This document shows, in pieces, positions 48,761 to 59,983 of a DNA stretch of 64,000 nt. The notes below the pieces were generated by a model. That model did no database searches. It had not been told where the DNA came from and saw nothing but the letters and a program-made list of their open reading frames with translations. Position numbers and translations under genes: made by a program. Position 1 is the stretch's first letter; each line of letters begins with the position of its first letter. This DNA comes from Adiantum capillus-veneris. Its lineage: Eukaryota; Streptophyta; Polypodiopsida; Polypodiales; Pteridaceae. The DNA lies in NCBI GenBank assembly GCA_014529385.2, contig CM043957.1:88872881-88936880 (forward strand). The letters are read 5' to 3'.

Positions 48761-49412
48761 CTGCCGAGTCAAATTCTGGCTTCCATGGTACCACACAGAC
48801 AATTGTCCTATTAAATATAAGGGGACCTTTAGGAAGGATCTTTAAGACGTTAGAGTCCTCCTTGAATCTAACTGAGCAAAAGTTCTTGGCGAGGTAAATA
48901 GTATTTTCAATTGCTCCCCCATGCCAAAGAATTTATGGTCCCTGAATCCATTGGATCAGCTCCTATCTATTCATGACTCTCCCATCGAATCCAAACACAA
49001 GCGTAAGCTTAGCTTGCATGGCAATATGCTTCTTAATAAGTCCCAATGGAATTGCAATAGTGATAGCGTCAACGACCTCCACCTGCTGCGACGGAGATTT
49101 CTTTAGAGCATTATAGGCTCAATCCGCCAGCCCTTCTTCGGATACCCCACTGAATTTAGCCTGTGAGCTGGTACTTTTGTTACCGTTTGAGCCTATCTCT
49201 ATCAACTCCTATTCAAGTCAAATCTTTTCATTTGTCACTTTTTCGTGGCCCCCATGACTTGATGTCTCGGTTGTTGTGACTTTAGCAAAGTCCTTAGAGT
49301 TTGGACCCTTCAATACGATTGTGAATGATATGCTTGGTTTTGGAATTGAGGTATCGGCTGCCTCTTTGCTTCCATTTGTAAAAATTGTACCTTGAGACAC
49401 ACCCGCCTTCAC
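48761..49412 (-). pseudogene. LINE ORF1 fragment (DUF4283-like)
   Basis: The minus strand reads YLAKNFCSVRFKEDSNVLKI followed by PKGPLIFNRTIVCVVPWKPE, the conserved 'F.s..d...VL..gPw.f.....v..pW.Pef' core of DUF4283. Upstream an open frame from 49412 (KAADTSIPKPSISFTIVLKG in part) looks like the N-terminal region, in a different frame. The CCHC part is absent, cut at the junction with the copia fragment. Confidence 0.55.
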
Positions 49413-49624
49413 CTCAAACTTAAAGCCTTTAGTAGGAGACGTTGGTCGAACACTTTTTCTTTGTCTTTATCAGAGTGGATCTTCTCAGTTGACGAGGTTT
49501 ATCATCAATCTGGGTCAACCCCACACGCATACCAGAGTTCAAAGGAGAGACAACCATCAGGAGGCCAAGCTGCATATTGGACGGGGAGCTCGACATGCAG
49601 AGTCAGAGAGAGGGATGTTGCTGA

Positions 49625-49628
<4 letters not shown>

Positions 49629-49673
<45 letters not shown>
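49629..49673. repeat. (GA)n microsatellite
   Basis: About 22 GA units inside a 251-codon open frame (49392-50147, +) that I regard as chance. Confidence 0.95.
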
Positions 49674-49683
<10 letters not shown>

Positions 49684-52600
49684 TAATTCATTGCAGAGAA
49701 AAAAATACTCTTTCTCTTCGCCTTCGACTCAACAATGGAAACACATGGCTTATATCTCTCTCTCTTCCTATGTCTCTCTCCTCGACGTGCCATTCCTTAG
49801 CTCTCTTCTCTCATGGGGCGGCCACTCTTGAAGGAGAAGGCACAACCCTCGGCTGGCATGCATGCAATTTTCTTCAAACAGGCTGCACCTTGTGCCCTCA
49901 TGAGGTCAGGTCGTCACCCTCCTCTACAACTCCGACTGCATGTACAACATCATTATTGCATGCATTCGCCCTACACACAAACACGAGTTTGTTCCTGCAC
50001 ACAAACAAGAGGTGGCACTTGGGTGGGGTTGTGCAAGAGTTCAACCTAGAGAGCTCCTCGAAGAACAGAGATCGTGTTGTAAACAACGCATCACACAGCT
50101 TGCCATGCACAAGGATAAGAACTTGTGGAACACCATCACCTAAGTAAAAGCGAGCTACTGCATACGCTTCTCTACATCACTTGAATACATGTTGGGCACT
50201 TGAAAGATGCACGTGTACGTGTGCACACACATTCAAAGACATTAATGCTTGAATGAAAAATAGTCATGCACATGGATGCAATGTGTCTGTATGTGTAGTA
50301 TTATGCTTAAAACATCAATGGAAAAATAGCCTAATAGCAATTTGTTTGTTATGTATGTGAAGCTTTATCTTTTAGTGTCAAATGAAATAAAGACACAAGC
50401 GAGATTAGACGTAAAAGCTAGCGACGACAAATCTCATGAAGTCTCCTCACATTTGAGCTACTCTCCAATGACACACGCAGAGAGGGACAAACTACAGAGG
50501 CTTAATTCAGTTTCTTGATGCTGAGTAATGGAAGGTGAGGCTTATTGTAGCCTCACTTACTAATCATGATTGTTGTCTATCTTTGTCTTTCATGGTTATA
50601 TTACATCATGCAGGCATAATTAGGCAACTTTTAAGACAAAACCGAAATATTCGTTTGCAAGTGTGAAATTCTAGTTTTTGCTGACAAGCTATTAGGAAAG
50701 ACTAGTCTGGAAATATGTAAGTATTGATCATAAAGACGCTTGTAACAACATATGTGTTTAGAGCAAGTCATGGCCGACTTAGAGTTACAAAAGAGTGCCA
50801 CAAAAAGATCCTTTTGCACATTGAGAGGATGTTTAAGTTTATAGTGCCAAAACTCCAAGGTGCCGGAGTGGTGTACACTAGTCAAACCATCATAATAAGG
50901 GAAGGGTTGTCAGTATAAAAGCAAAATATTAGACAAAAGCTACTTACAAAGTGGGTGCTTTCGTGCCAAGGCATGGTATGGTTGATCAATATGCAACGGC
51001 ATTAAGTACACACCCTGTATGGAGCCTCTATCCCAAAGAATTGAGCATTACGTAGCCTCAGAAAGTTGTTGTTGTGTCTCCCAATCCTTCTTTGTAAGTC
51101 TTGCTTGACGTGAGTTAACCCTTCATTGTTGTGTTGCTTCCTTCTCCAATAAGGATTTCTGTCGTTTCTTTTCTTTGTTAATCTGCCGTTTGTCCTCCTT
51201 CGCCTTAGCAAACTCTTCTTTCTTGGCGTTCTTTGACTTAATGCTTTCAATGTATTGAGTAGATATTAGAATCAAACTTTTAGTGTAGTCAACAAAAGCT
51301 TCTCTATTTGCTTGTCTCACACACACTTTTGACATTGGGACATTGTCTCCTCTCATGACACCTTAACAAGTGAATAAGATCTCCATACGATTGAGCTTGA
51401 GGTATGGAGAACGTGAAGAAGAATGGGACATGGACTTTTGTGAGCAACAAGAGCAATTAACAAACATGGTACGTACTCTAGATATTCAAATTATGCAAAC
51501 CTTCCTTAGTGCAGAGGATTATGTGCAAATGCAATTGAGTAAACTTACTCAATTGATTGAGAAGGCTAAAATAATCCAAGAGTTGGTAATTTTGGACACT
51601 CCATCTACATTTAGAGATGTCAAGATAGTGCCCAAAGATAAAAATGTTATTTCTTAAGACCATGCTATTAGAGCTAGACAAAATCGTCTTCTTAAAGATA
51701 AGAAACGACTCCAATTTAGTGGTGAGGAAAAACACAGAAACAAAGACTTTGTTTATACCTTTCTCCACAAATGGAAAGATTTGCATAGGTTTAATACTAG
51801 TTCTGTAGTTGGATATCAAGTGTCCTAAGACTCTCTTGTTTTCCTAACAAGTTTTGGTAATTTTTTTGTCAAGCTAGAAACAAGAATTATAAACCTTGCT
51901 TCAACCATCCGTTGATCATGAGAAAAAAATTAAAGGGGATTTTTTCCTATGTCGAAAAACAAGCTCCTTTGAGAGAGGAGGTGTAAGTTCTAAGTTAAAA
52001 TTTTCATTAAAATTTGAAGTTGTTTTGGTCAAACATGCCATGAAATCCTCATACCTTGTTGGGCACTTGATTTCTCTGTGTTTGTAAATATAATTTGTTA
52101 GAAAAAGGTTCCAAAACAATGTAGGGATGGATTAGTTTTTGAGCCACTTGTGAGTTATAAGCAAAATCCCAAAATTAAAAGGATGTTGAAAAAGAGGAAA
52201 ATGTTGACCTTTCAAAGGTTCTCTCATGAAACTGGGGTTTTTCATGCATTTTGACAACTGCAAATGTCTTTGTAGATCAAAACCAAGACACTACATATTT
52301 TTGGGGGTCCTCAACTCATTGAAATCATGTCGCTTGAACCTTATCTTGAAATTTCTAATGTGCATAATCTTTTCAAAAAATTAAGTCCTTCTCAAAAACA
52401 TTGAAACCATAGTTTTGGGCGTCCCAAGTGTGTTCATAAAATGCATCTTGACACGTCTCATTAATTTGTACAAAAGGTCTTGAGCTCTTTGAAGATTTCA
52501 ATGCATAGATCTCAAGAATGAATATACAAAATTTCTCATATGTACAATTTTGATATTTTGCTATCATCCACCCAATAATTATAGCTTGCTAAAGCATGTT

Positions 52601-52723
52601 CAATTGTTACCTTAAGTGTTCAATACCACATTATAAAACTCACAAATGCATAAAAAAAACTTTTTGCTTTGCATACAAGTGAATGCAGAGAATTGCCATA
52701 TTAAACACACACAACTTGACATA
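49674..52723. other. No gene recognised
   Basis: AT-rich. The best coding-like pieces are a charged, coiled-coil-like frame on minus (51356-51123, YIESIKSKNAKKEEFAKAKE) and a 95-codon frame on plus (51370-51657, LSKLTQLIEKAKIIQELVIL). Neither shows a known domain and neither can be extended by splicing that I can see. Confidence 0.45.
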
Positions 52724-52726
52724 ATT
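52724..52726. repeat. Left target-site duplication of the CACTA element (ATT)
   Basis: Matches ATT at 58562-58564; 3-bp duplications are the rule for CACTA elements. Confidence 0.75.
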
Positions 52727-52740
52727 CACTACAACACATC
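52727..52740 (+). repeat. CACTA left terminal inverted repeat
   Basis: CACTACAACACATC; pairs with the right end at 58548-58561. Confidence 0.8.
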
Positions 52741-53059
52741 GCGCGGATACTGACGACTATGCCGACAAAATAATCAACTTATAAAAATCCAAGGTATCGC
52801 TATGCCGTTTGTATCGGCATTGGTATCATATCATCGATATATAGAGCATTGGTATATGCATTGAAATATACTAATGCACATATCGATGCTTATACCGATG
52901 CCTATATGGACGCATATACCAACACCAAAACCTGGAAAAAAAATTGAGCAAAGAGGGTTGGCAGATGGTGTTGCAATTACTATAGCACCACGAACTTAGG
53001 AAAAAGTGCAATAGCAACTGCACTCCAATTCTTTTGCACTGAGCAGATGTGTGAGTATA

Positions 53060-53620
53060 TATTGACAATGTAACCATTAGCATAGCAAGATTTTGGAACT
53101 ATCACCATGACAAGATTCACAAAACATAACCATAACAATATTCTCAAACCACAACCATAACCATCATAAAAATCACAAACCGTAACAAGATTAGCAAACA
53201 TTAACCATAACCTTAAGGGAATTCCAAAACCATAACCATAATCTTAAGCGGATTCCAAAACCATAACCAGACCTTAAGCGGATTTCAAAACCATAACCAT
53301 AACCAAATTTTCAAACCATAACCATAACCTTAAGCGAATTCCTAAACCATAACCATATTAAAATTCTCAAACCATAACCATAGCATTAAGCAGATTCCAA
53401 AACCATAACCATAACCAAATTTCTCAAATCATAACGATAGCCTTAAGTGAATTCCAAATCCATAACCATAACTATAACATGATTTCAAAGCTATAACCAT
53501 AACCAAATTCAGAACCTTATTTAAAACCATAACACGAGCAAAACCATAACCATAACAATGTTCATAATGATAACCAAAACCAAAATTGAACATACATAAA
53601 TATATATCTAGAACCATGGT
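53060..53620. repeat. AACCAT-based degenerate minisatellite
   Basis: Runs of accataaccataac are separated by (c)cttaagcg(g/a)attcc and aaatttctcaa phrases at irregular spacing (roughly 25-60 bp). The block is Asn/Tyr-like noise in all frames and non-coding. Confidence 0.85.
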
Positions 53621-54500
53621 GGATGTCTAAAAGTATACATGAACCAAAAGCATAAACATAACTAGCCATACATCAACATGTCTCAATAAAACATATACAT
53701 AGAACATACTCATCAAGGTAAGGCCTCCCAGTGGATGACCTCTCCCTCATCCTAATGCTGGCACAGAAGAGCTGGCGATCCATGCTTGAATCCATATTTA
53801 TCTTCTCTACGTAAATTTGCGCACAATTGCATTGGGATCACTAGTAATAACTGTGAACCACTTCACATCAAAAATGAAAATAGCAAACTTTCTAAAGCAA
53901 ATGTTCAAGATGTCTTAATGTAGCCAAAGTATTTAAGTTGGCCAGTCTGTGTAATTTCATCCCTGACCTGACACTACTCTGGCTTTCCTAAACAAAGCTT
54001 GACCTGACACCACTGTCGAAGGTGACCCTTCGTTCGTCTATCCATTGCACTCTAAAGTGTCGCCCATGTGACCAGAAAGCTCCGTATTTTTTATACTAGT
54101 GGCTCATAAAACAATTTTAAACTCACTATAGAAATATTTTTCATGTGGTTAAAAATGAAAATAAGGTATAATACATACATGTCAATTGCATCCCCTCAAC
54201 ATCTCCTCTTCTTCTTCAGTGAGATCAATACTCCATTTTGCTTTGCCTCCGAGATTGTTGCATCTAGCCAGCATGCAGTAGGAAAGTCTGGTAGTTTTTG
54301 AAGATGGTCTAGAAAGGGAAGATCTCTAGTGGCACGATTGCACTTGATTCGCATCTGATCAGTCAAACATTTTTGCTTTTCCACTTTTACATGACTTTTG
54401 AGTTGAGAAGACAAAATCTCATAACCTTTTCACGCATTTTGACATCCATCTTTCTCATGATGCCTTGTCCTTGTGGCTCCTTCCCAGTTACCTTGGCGTT
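53621..54500 (-). other. Coding-like relic inside the CACTA element
   Basis: A minus frame at 54414-54196 (TRDLPFLDHLQKLPDFPTAC, then LDATISEAKQNG) and a weaker stretch to about 53700 look like decayed coding sequence with stops. Position suggests it might be transposase debris, but I recognise no CACTA transposase motif in it. Confidence 0.3.
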
Positions 54501-54529
54501 TGTCTCAAAAGTCTACAATTTTGTACAGT

Positions 54530-55319
54530 CAACCCTAATCGGCCAAACCAAAATCCGCGAGTCCTAATCGGCCAAACCAAAAGCTACTTACCCTAATCGG
54601 CCAAACCAAAATCTGCTGCCTATATTCGTGGGTGCGACATAAAATCCGTTTAGAGTTTCTAAAAATCTGTTTGCCCTTTATAATAATATAGCATGTTTTT
54701 CCTTTACACTTTACCAAAAGCCATTTGCCCTTTACAGTTTCTACATAGGCACAATGTAAACTACCTCACATACTCTAGCCATGCCTGATCCCCACACACC
54801 TCGGTCTAGAGGTGCACGGAGATCCGGACCATCAAGTTATATTATTGTCTTTATTGGTCAATGCTTATATTTGTGGGTGTGAGATAAGTACACACCCACA
54901 TCTACATGACAATGCATGTAGAGAAAAAACTCTAGTACTCTACGTGGCTTTACACGGTTAACCTTGTGTGTTCTTTATATCACTAGCCGATTTAGAGCGG
55001 CCAAATCAAAAGCCGCTAACCTTGAGTGGATAGCCCTAAGCAGCTAGTCCTAAGAGGACTAAAATAGGCAGAGTGCGAAGATCTAAAACGTAAGCAATTA
55101 GCCCTAAGCGGCCAGATACGGCCAACCCTAAGTGACTAAACACTGCAGACCAAAATGGCCAAACTCAAGATTTTCTAAATCGATTTAGAGCGTCTTCATA
55201 CGACCAGCCTTAAGCGCCTTTTACAAAGCCATCTTGAAGCGACTAAAGCAAATGTCGCTAACCTTAAGAAGCTAAACCTAAGCGGGCTGGACTGAAATAA
55301 CCCAACCACTTACCCTAAG
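54530..55319. repeat. Diverged telomere-like repeats leading into the satellite
   Basis: Starts with three copies of ccctaatcggccaaaccaaaa (54530-54615). It then turns into phrases like ccctaagcggccaaac and ctaaccttgagtgg that also build the main array. Confidence 0.8.
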
Positions 55320-57475
55320 CAGCTACCCTAACAAATTATTAAAATGGCTAAACTAATGTGACACTAAGCCAAAGCAAATGTCACTAACCCTAATCAGCTA
55401 ACCCTAAGTGACTATACTGAAACAACCCAATCGCTTACCTTAAGTGGCTAACGCTAACAAATTATTGAAATGGCTAAACTAATGCGACACTAAGCCAATT
55501 TAGAGCGGCCAAATCAATAGCCGTTAACCGTGAGTGGCTAGCCATAAGCGAACTAAAACAACCAAAGTACAAAGAAAACCTAAGCGGCCAAACACGACCA
55601 ACCCTAAGTAGCTAAACACTGTAGACTGAAATGGTCGAACTCAAGATTTCCTCAATCGATTTAGAGCTTCTTCATACAGCCAATCCTAAGCGCCTTTACA
55701 ATGCCAACTCTGAGCACACAAAGGAAACATTGCTAACCCTAAGCAACTAAACCTAAGGCAAACTGAAACAACCCAACCGCTTACCTTGAGTGGATAACCC
55801 TAAGTGGATTATTAAAATGGCTAAACTAATGCGATACTAAGCCGATTTAGAGTGACCAAATCAAAAGCCTCTAACCCTGAGTAGCTAGCCTTAAGCTGCT
55901 AGCCCTAAGCGGCCCGAAACAGCCAAAGTGCAAAGAACTAAACCTAAGCGGCTAGCCCTAAGCAGCCACACACGACCAACCTTAGTGGCCAAAAATTGTA
56001 TTTCGAAATGGCGGAACTAAAGATTTCCTAATTCGTAAGCAGCTAACCTGAACAAATTATTAAAATGGCTAAACCAATGCGACACTAAGCCAAAGCAAAC
56101 GTCACTAACCCTAATCAACTAGCCCTAAGTGACTATACTGAAACAACCCAATCGCTTACTTAAGTGGCTAACACTAACAAATTATTGAAATGGCTAAACT
56201 AATGCGACACTAAGCCAATTTAGAGCGGCCAAATTAATAGTCGTTAACCCAGAGTAGCTAGCCATAAGCGAACCAAAACAACCAAAGTAGAAAAAAAACC
56301 TAAGCGGCCAAACACGACCAACCCTAAGTATCTAAACACTGTAGACTGAAATGGCCGAACTCAAGATTTCCTAAATCGGTTTAGAGCGTCTTCATACAGC
56401 CAATCCTAAGCACCTTTACAATGCCAACTCCGAGCATGCAAAGGAAACATCGCTAACCCTAAGCAACTAAATCTAAGGCAAACTGAAACAACCCAACCGC
56501 TTACCTTGAGCGGATAACCCTAAGTGGATTATTAAAATGGATAAACTAATGCAATACTAAGCCGATTTATAGCTACCAAATCAAAAGCCTCTAACCCTGA
56601 GTAGCTAGCCTTAAGCTGCTAGCCCTAAGCGGCCCGAAACAGCCAAAGTGCAAAGAACTAAACCTAAGCGGCTAGCCCTAAGCAGCCACACACGACCAAC
56701 CTTAGTGGCCAAAAATTGTATTTCGAAATGGCGGAACTAAAGATTTCCTAATTCGTAAGCAGCTAACCTGAACAAATTATTAAAATGGCTAAACCAATGC
56801 GACACTAAGCCAAAGCAAACGTCACTAACCCTAATCAACTAGCCCTAAGTGACTATACTGAAACAACCCAATCGCTTACTTAAGTGGCTAACACTAACAA
56901 ATTATTGAAATGGCTAAACTAATGCGACACTAAGCCAATTTAGAGCGGCCAAATTAATAGTCGTTAACCCAGAGTAGCTAGCCATAAGCGAACCAAAACA
57001 ACCAAAGTAGAAAAAAAACCTAAGCGGCCAAACACGACCAACCCTAAGTATCTAAACACTGTAGACTGAAATGGCCGAACTCAAGATTTCCTAAATCGGT
57101 TTAGAGCGTCTTCATACAGCCAATCCTAAGCACCTTTACAATGCCAACTCCGAGCATGCAAAGGAAACATCGCTAACCCTAAGCAACTAAACCTAAGGCA
57201 AACTGAAACAACCCAACCGCTTACCTTGAGCGGATAACCCTAAGTGGATTATTAAAATGGCTAAACTAATGCGATACTAAGCCGATTTAGAGTGACTAAA
57301 TCAAAAGCCTCTAACCGTGAGTAGCTAGCCTTAAGCTGCTAGCCCTAAGCGGCCTAAAACAGCCAAAGTGCGAAGAACTAAACCTAAGCGGCTAGCCCTA
57401 AGCAGCCAAACACGACCAACCTTAGCGGCCAAAAATTGCAATTCGGAATGGCGGAGCTAAAGATTTCCTAAATCG
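55320..57475. repeat. 720-bp higher-order satellite array, three copies
   Basis: Period of 720 bp: copies 55320-56039, 56040-56759, 56760-57475. Each contains two related sub-units of about 347 and 373 bp, anchored by taagccaatttagagcggcc (55491, 56211, 56931) and taagccgattta(g/t)ag (55838, 56558, 57278). Comparing line by line, 55855-56471 equals 56575-57191 base for base. CCCTAA and CCCTAAG occur throughout, close to the plant telomere word CCCTAAA but not a telomere array. Confidence 0.93.
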
Positions 57476-57860
57476 ATTAGAGCGTCTTTATATGGCTAGC
57501 CCTAAGCGATCAAACATGGCCAACCCTAAGCAGTCAAACACTGTAGTCCTAAATCGGTTTCCAGAATCTTTATACGGCCTTTACAAGGCCAATTTCGAGC
57601 AGGCAAAGCAAATTCCACTTTACCCTAAGCGATAACGGCCAAACCAAAAGCCGCTTCACCGTAAGTGATCTAATACGGACCGCCAACTATTAGTTAGTGG
57701 CCAAACCAAAAGCCGCTAACACTAAGAATCTAACTTAAGACGGCCAACCCTAATGATGAAATCTACACATAACAACATAACCTAAACCTAAACCTAAGCC
57801 GCTAACCCTTAGAATCTAACCTAAACGTATTAAGATGATGGCCAAACGTATGAAGTAAAG
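57476..57860. repeat. Satellite-like tail
   Basis: Diverged copies of the same phrases (ccctaagcgatcaaacatggcc, aaccaaaagccgct) fading out by about 57860. Confidence 0.75.
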
Positions 57861-58547
57861 CCTACTACTAAAATCTAAAACTATATCGATCTCTAACATA
57901 TCACATTCTAACACTAAAGTTCACAACACCTACAACAGACCACAACTTAAAAGTACAACATAATCTTTAAATAAAATTGCATAAAACATAAAAATTAATT
58001 ATAAATTAAACTAAACCAAAATAACTCAATAATGTTTTCTAAATATTTTAATTATGAAATTTCAATATGTTTGTTTGTGAATGATAACATTTAGGAAAAA
58101 TTTTTAAAAAGCGATGTGTCATGATTTTTTTTATTTTTTATTTTTTATCTAAAAATGTGTGTGTGCATGCGTGTGCACGCGCAAAGTGTGTTTAATTAGT
58201 AGAGGAGTGTGTGAGTGGATATCTTAAGCTAGGTAAGTCCCACAATAGCAAATCTGAGGAGAAGAGCAACAATTAGTAGCAAGGGAGCAAGAGGAGAAGA
58301 GCCAAAAATGGGACAAAAATGCAAAATTGAATTTGCAGGTTCTGTTTTGCAGGTGGCATTGGTTTAGGATCGCAAATAGCATCGGTATGAACGTATGTAT
58401 CAATGTCAATATCGATGTCGATATAAGTGTCGAATTAAGCATCGGTATTTAAAATTTTGATTAAAAAATTGGATCTCCCTCCAGATTTAGCAATGCATAT
58501 ACCAATGCCTGCCAACAACGTCGATAATTTGGCATTGGTAGTGAATG

Positions 58548-58561
58548 GATATCTTGTAGTG
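58548..58561 (-). repeat. CACTA right terminal inverted repeat
   Basis: Ends GATATCTTGTAGTG, the inverted partner of the left end. Confidence 0.8.
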
Positions 58562-58564
58562 ATT
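58562..58564. repeat. Right target-site duplication of the CACTA element (ATT)
   Basis: Pairs with 52724-52726. Confidence 0.75.
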
Positions 58565-59300
58565 ATATATACTCTTAGAGGAATTTCTTTGCAAACAATT
58601 CTAAAATCCAATGAGCAAGTGTGAAATTGTCGGTCACAATTTCTTACAAGGTACAATTATGTTTTGCAGGTTTATGATGTTGATTTCCTCAAAACATCAA
58701 CCATAGTTGTGGATGGACCCTCTTTATGAGTAATGGTATTTTATGATACCAACATCAAAGTTGCAAAGTTATATTTTTTAATGAGACTCTAGCTTACATA
58801 TCAAAAGTTCTCAAGAGGGTTCCCTAAAATACCTTCCCTACTGCAAGTAGTATATAAATCAAAATTTTCAAAAAAGACACTTAAGTGTCATGTTTGGGTA
58901 CCAAACTAGTGTTTCGGTACCAAACTTAAGTGTCCTCCAGAGTGCCTGGTACTTGAGGCAACTTTGACTTTAGGCCCTAAACAAGAAACTTTGAATTTTC
59001 CCATCTAGTTGTTTTGTGCATCAAAGTACTCTCTGGATGGTCTCAATTTGATAGAATCAAAAACTTTGCTATGTAAATGTTACCTAAATTTATAATTTCC
59101 ATTTGCATCAATGAGAAAGCACGTGTATAAAATTGGTGTGCTAGTCATGTGGGTGCTTGCAAATTTATATGTTGCAGTTGATTTCTCTATAGATAGTATA
59201 ATGATTGTGTTGTGGCTATCAAAAACTTATTGTTTGTCTACTGCTTCCATCCCAAACCACTTTTGCAACTATTGGCATGGTTTATTCAATTGAACCTACT
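58565..59300. other. No gene recognised
   Basis: AT-rich. 'accaaactagtgtttcggtaccaaacttaagtgtc' near 58900 is a local repeat of a short phrase. Nothing else stands out. Confidence 0.5.
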
Positions 59301-59785
59301 GATAATATTTGAAGATGAGGAACTACTGGTACGTTTTCAACAGCCAACACCTCTAAAGAAAAAGTAGAGGGTGCAGCAAAAGCCAATAGTCCTCCCAATA
59401 GAGGAAATTTTCATTGATCGTGTGCCACCCACCTTGTTAGTTGATGAGATGAACTTAAATCAAGCACCCCTTCCATAGAGAAGGATCCAAGGGTTCTCAT
59501 TCTTGACCTAGATGGAGTGTTGGTGTCACATTTCAGGGCAAGTGAGGCAATCCCGTTGAAAGAGGTGTCACCCATATGCTAGCTAGTATGTCATGTAAGG
59601 TACAAAGCAAGAACATGTGCTTTATTAGAACACCTCATCCAAGTGCCTTGCATACAAGCACTACAGAAGCATGAGAGTTGCCTACACCTTAGAGATTTTT
59701 TGTTTGCTAAGGAGTAGCCACTGGCACAATGTAACCTCGATGCATTAGGCACACGTTTACAATCCCAATGTTGACTTCTATCCAC
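59301..59785 (-). pseudogene. Cys-rich coding-like relic
   Basis: The minus frame 59785-59591 reads LRCRQLSCFCSACMQGTWMR followed by CSNKAHVLALYL: four to five cysteines in a C-x4-CFC-x2-C pattern that looks like a metal-binding exon. A stop follows directly, and weaker coding-like text (LALKCDTNTPSRSRMRTLGS) continues. I do not know the family; a transposon protein exon is the likeliest source. Confidence 0.3.
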
Positions 59786-59983
59786 ATCACCTTAGTTAAA
59801 CACTCAAGTAATTGGTCCTACTTGAGAAGAATGTGTGGTTGTGGCCCTATTGGACATGGTTTGTCTCAAAAATGGCTTTGATCCACATCACCTTCTCCCA
59901 AAACACTCAATAAATTGGTCGTACTTGAGAAGAATATGTGGTTGTAGCCCCATTGAACATGGTTTGTCTCAAAAATGGCACTG
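59779..59983. repeat. Two-copy tandem repeat, about 101-bp period
   Basis: atccacatcacctt...acactcaa(g)taattggtc(c/g)tacttgagaagaat(g/a)tgtggttgt(g/a)gcccc(t)at..gaacatggtttgtctcaaaaatggc occurs twice in a row with about ten differences. Confidence 0.9.

Larger units (their letters stand above)
52727..58561. mobile_element. CACTA (En/Spm-type) DNA transposon, probably non-autonomous
   Basis: 5835 bp. The left end is CACTACAACACATC and the right end, reverse-complemented, CACTACAAGATATC: 12 of the first 14 bases agree. The 3-bp ATT duplication is perfect. Subterminal regions on both sides are full of short repeats built on gcat(c/t)ggtat and its complement (52785-52920 and 58365-58545), the classic binding-site arrays of CACTA ends. 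No transposase domain is visible. The interior is a 53.06-53.6 kb minisatellite, a short coding-like relic near 54.0-54.4 kb, and a telomere-like higher-order satellite at 54.5-57.85 kb. Confidence 0.85.

Noticed and set aside
49392-50147. 251-codon plus-strand frame containing the GA microsatellite
   Set aside because: Arg-Glu run from GA repeat in the middle, no motif on either side, atypical composition.
52724-58564. CRISPR array or true telomere in the tandem region
   Set aside because: Repeats are 347-720 bp units without unique spacers, the genome is eukaryotic, and exact CCCTAAA arrays are absent.
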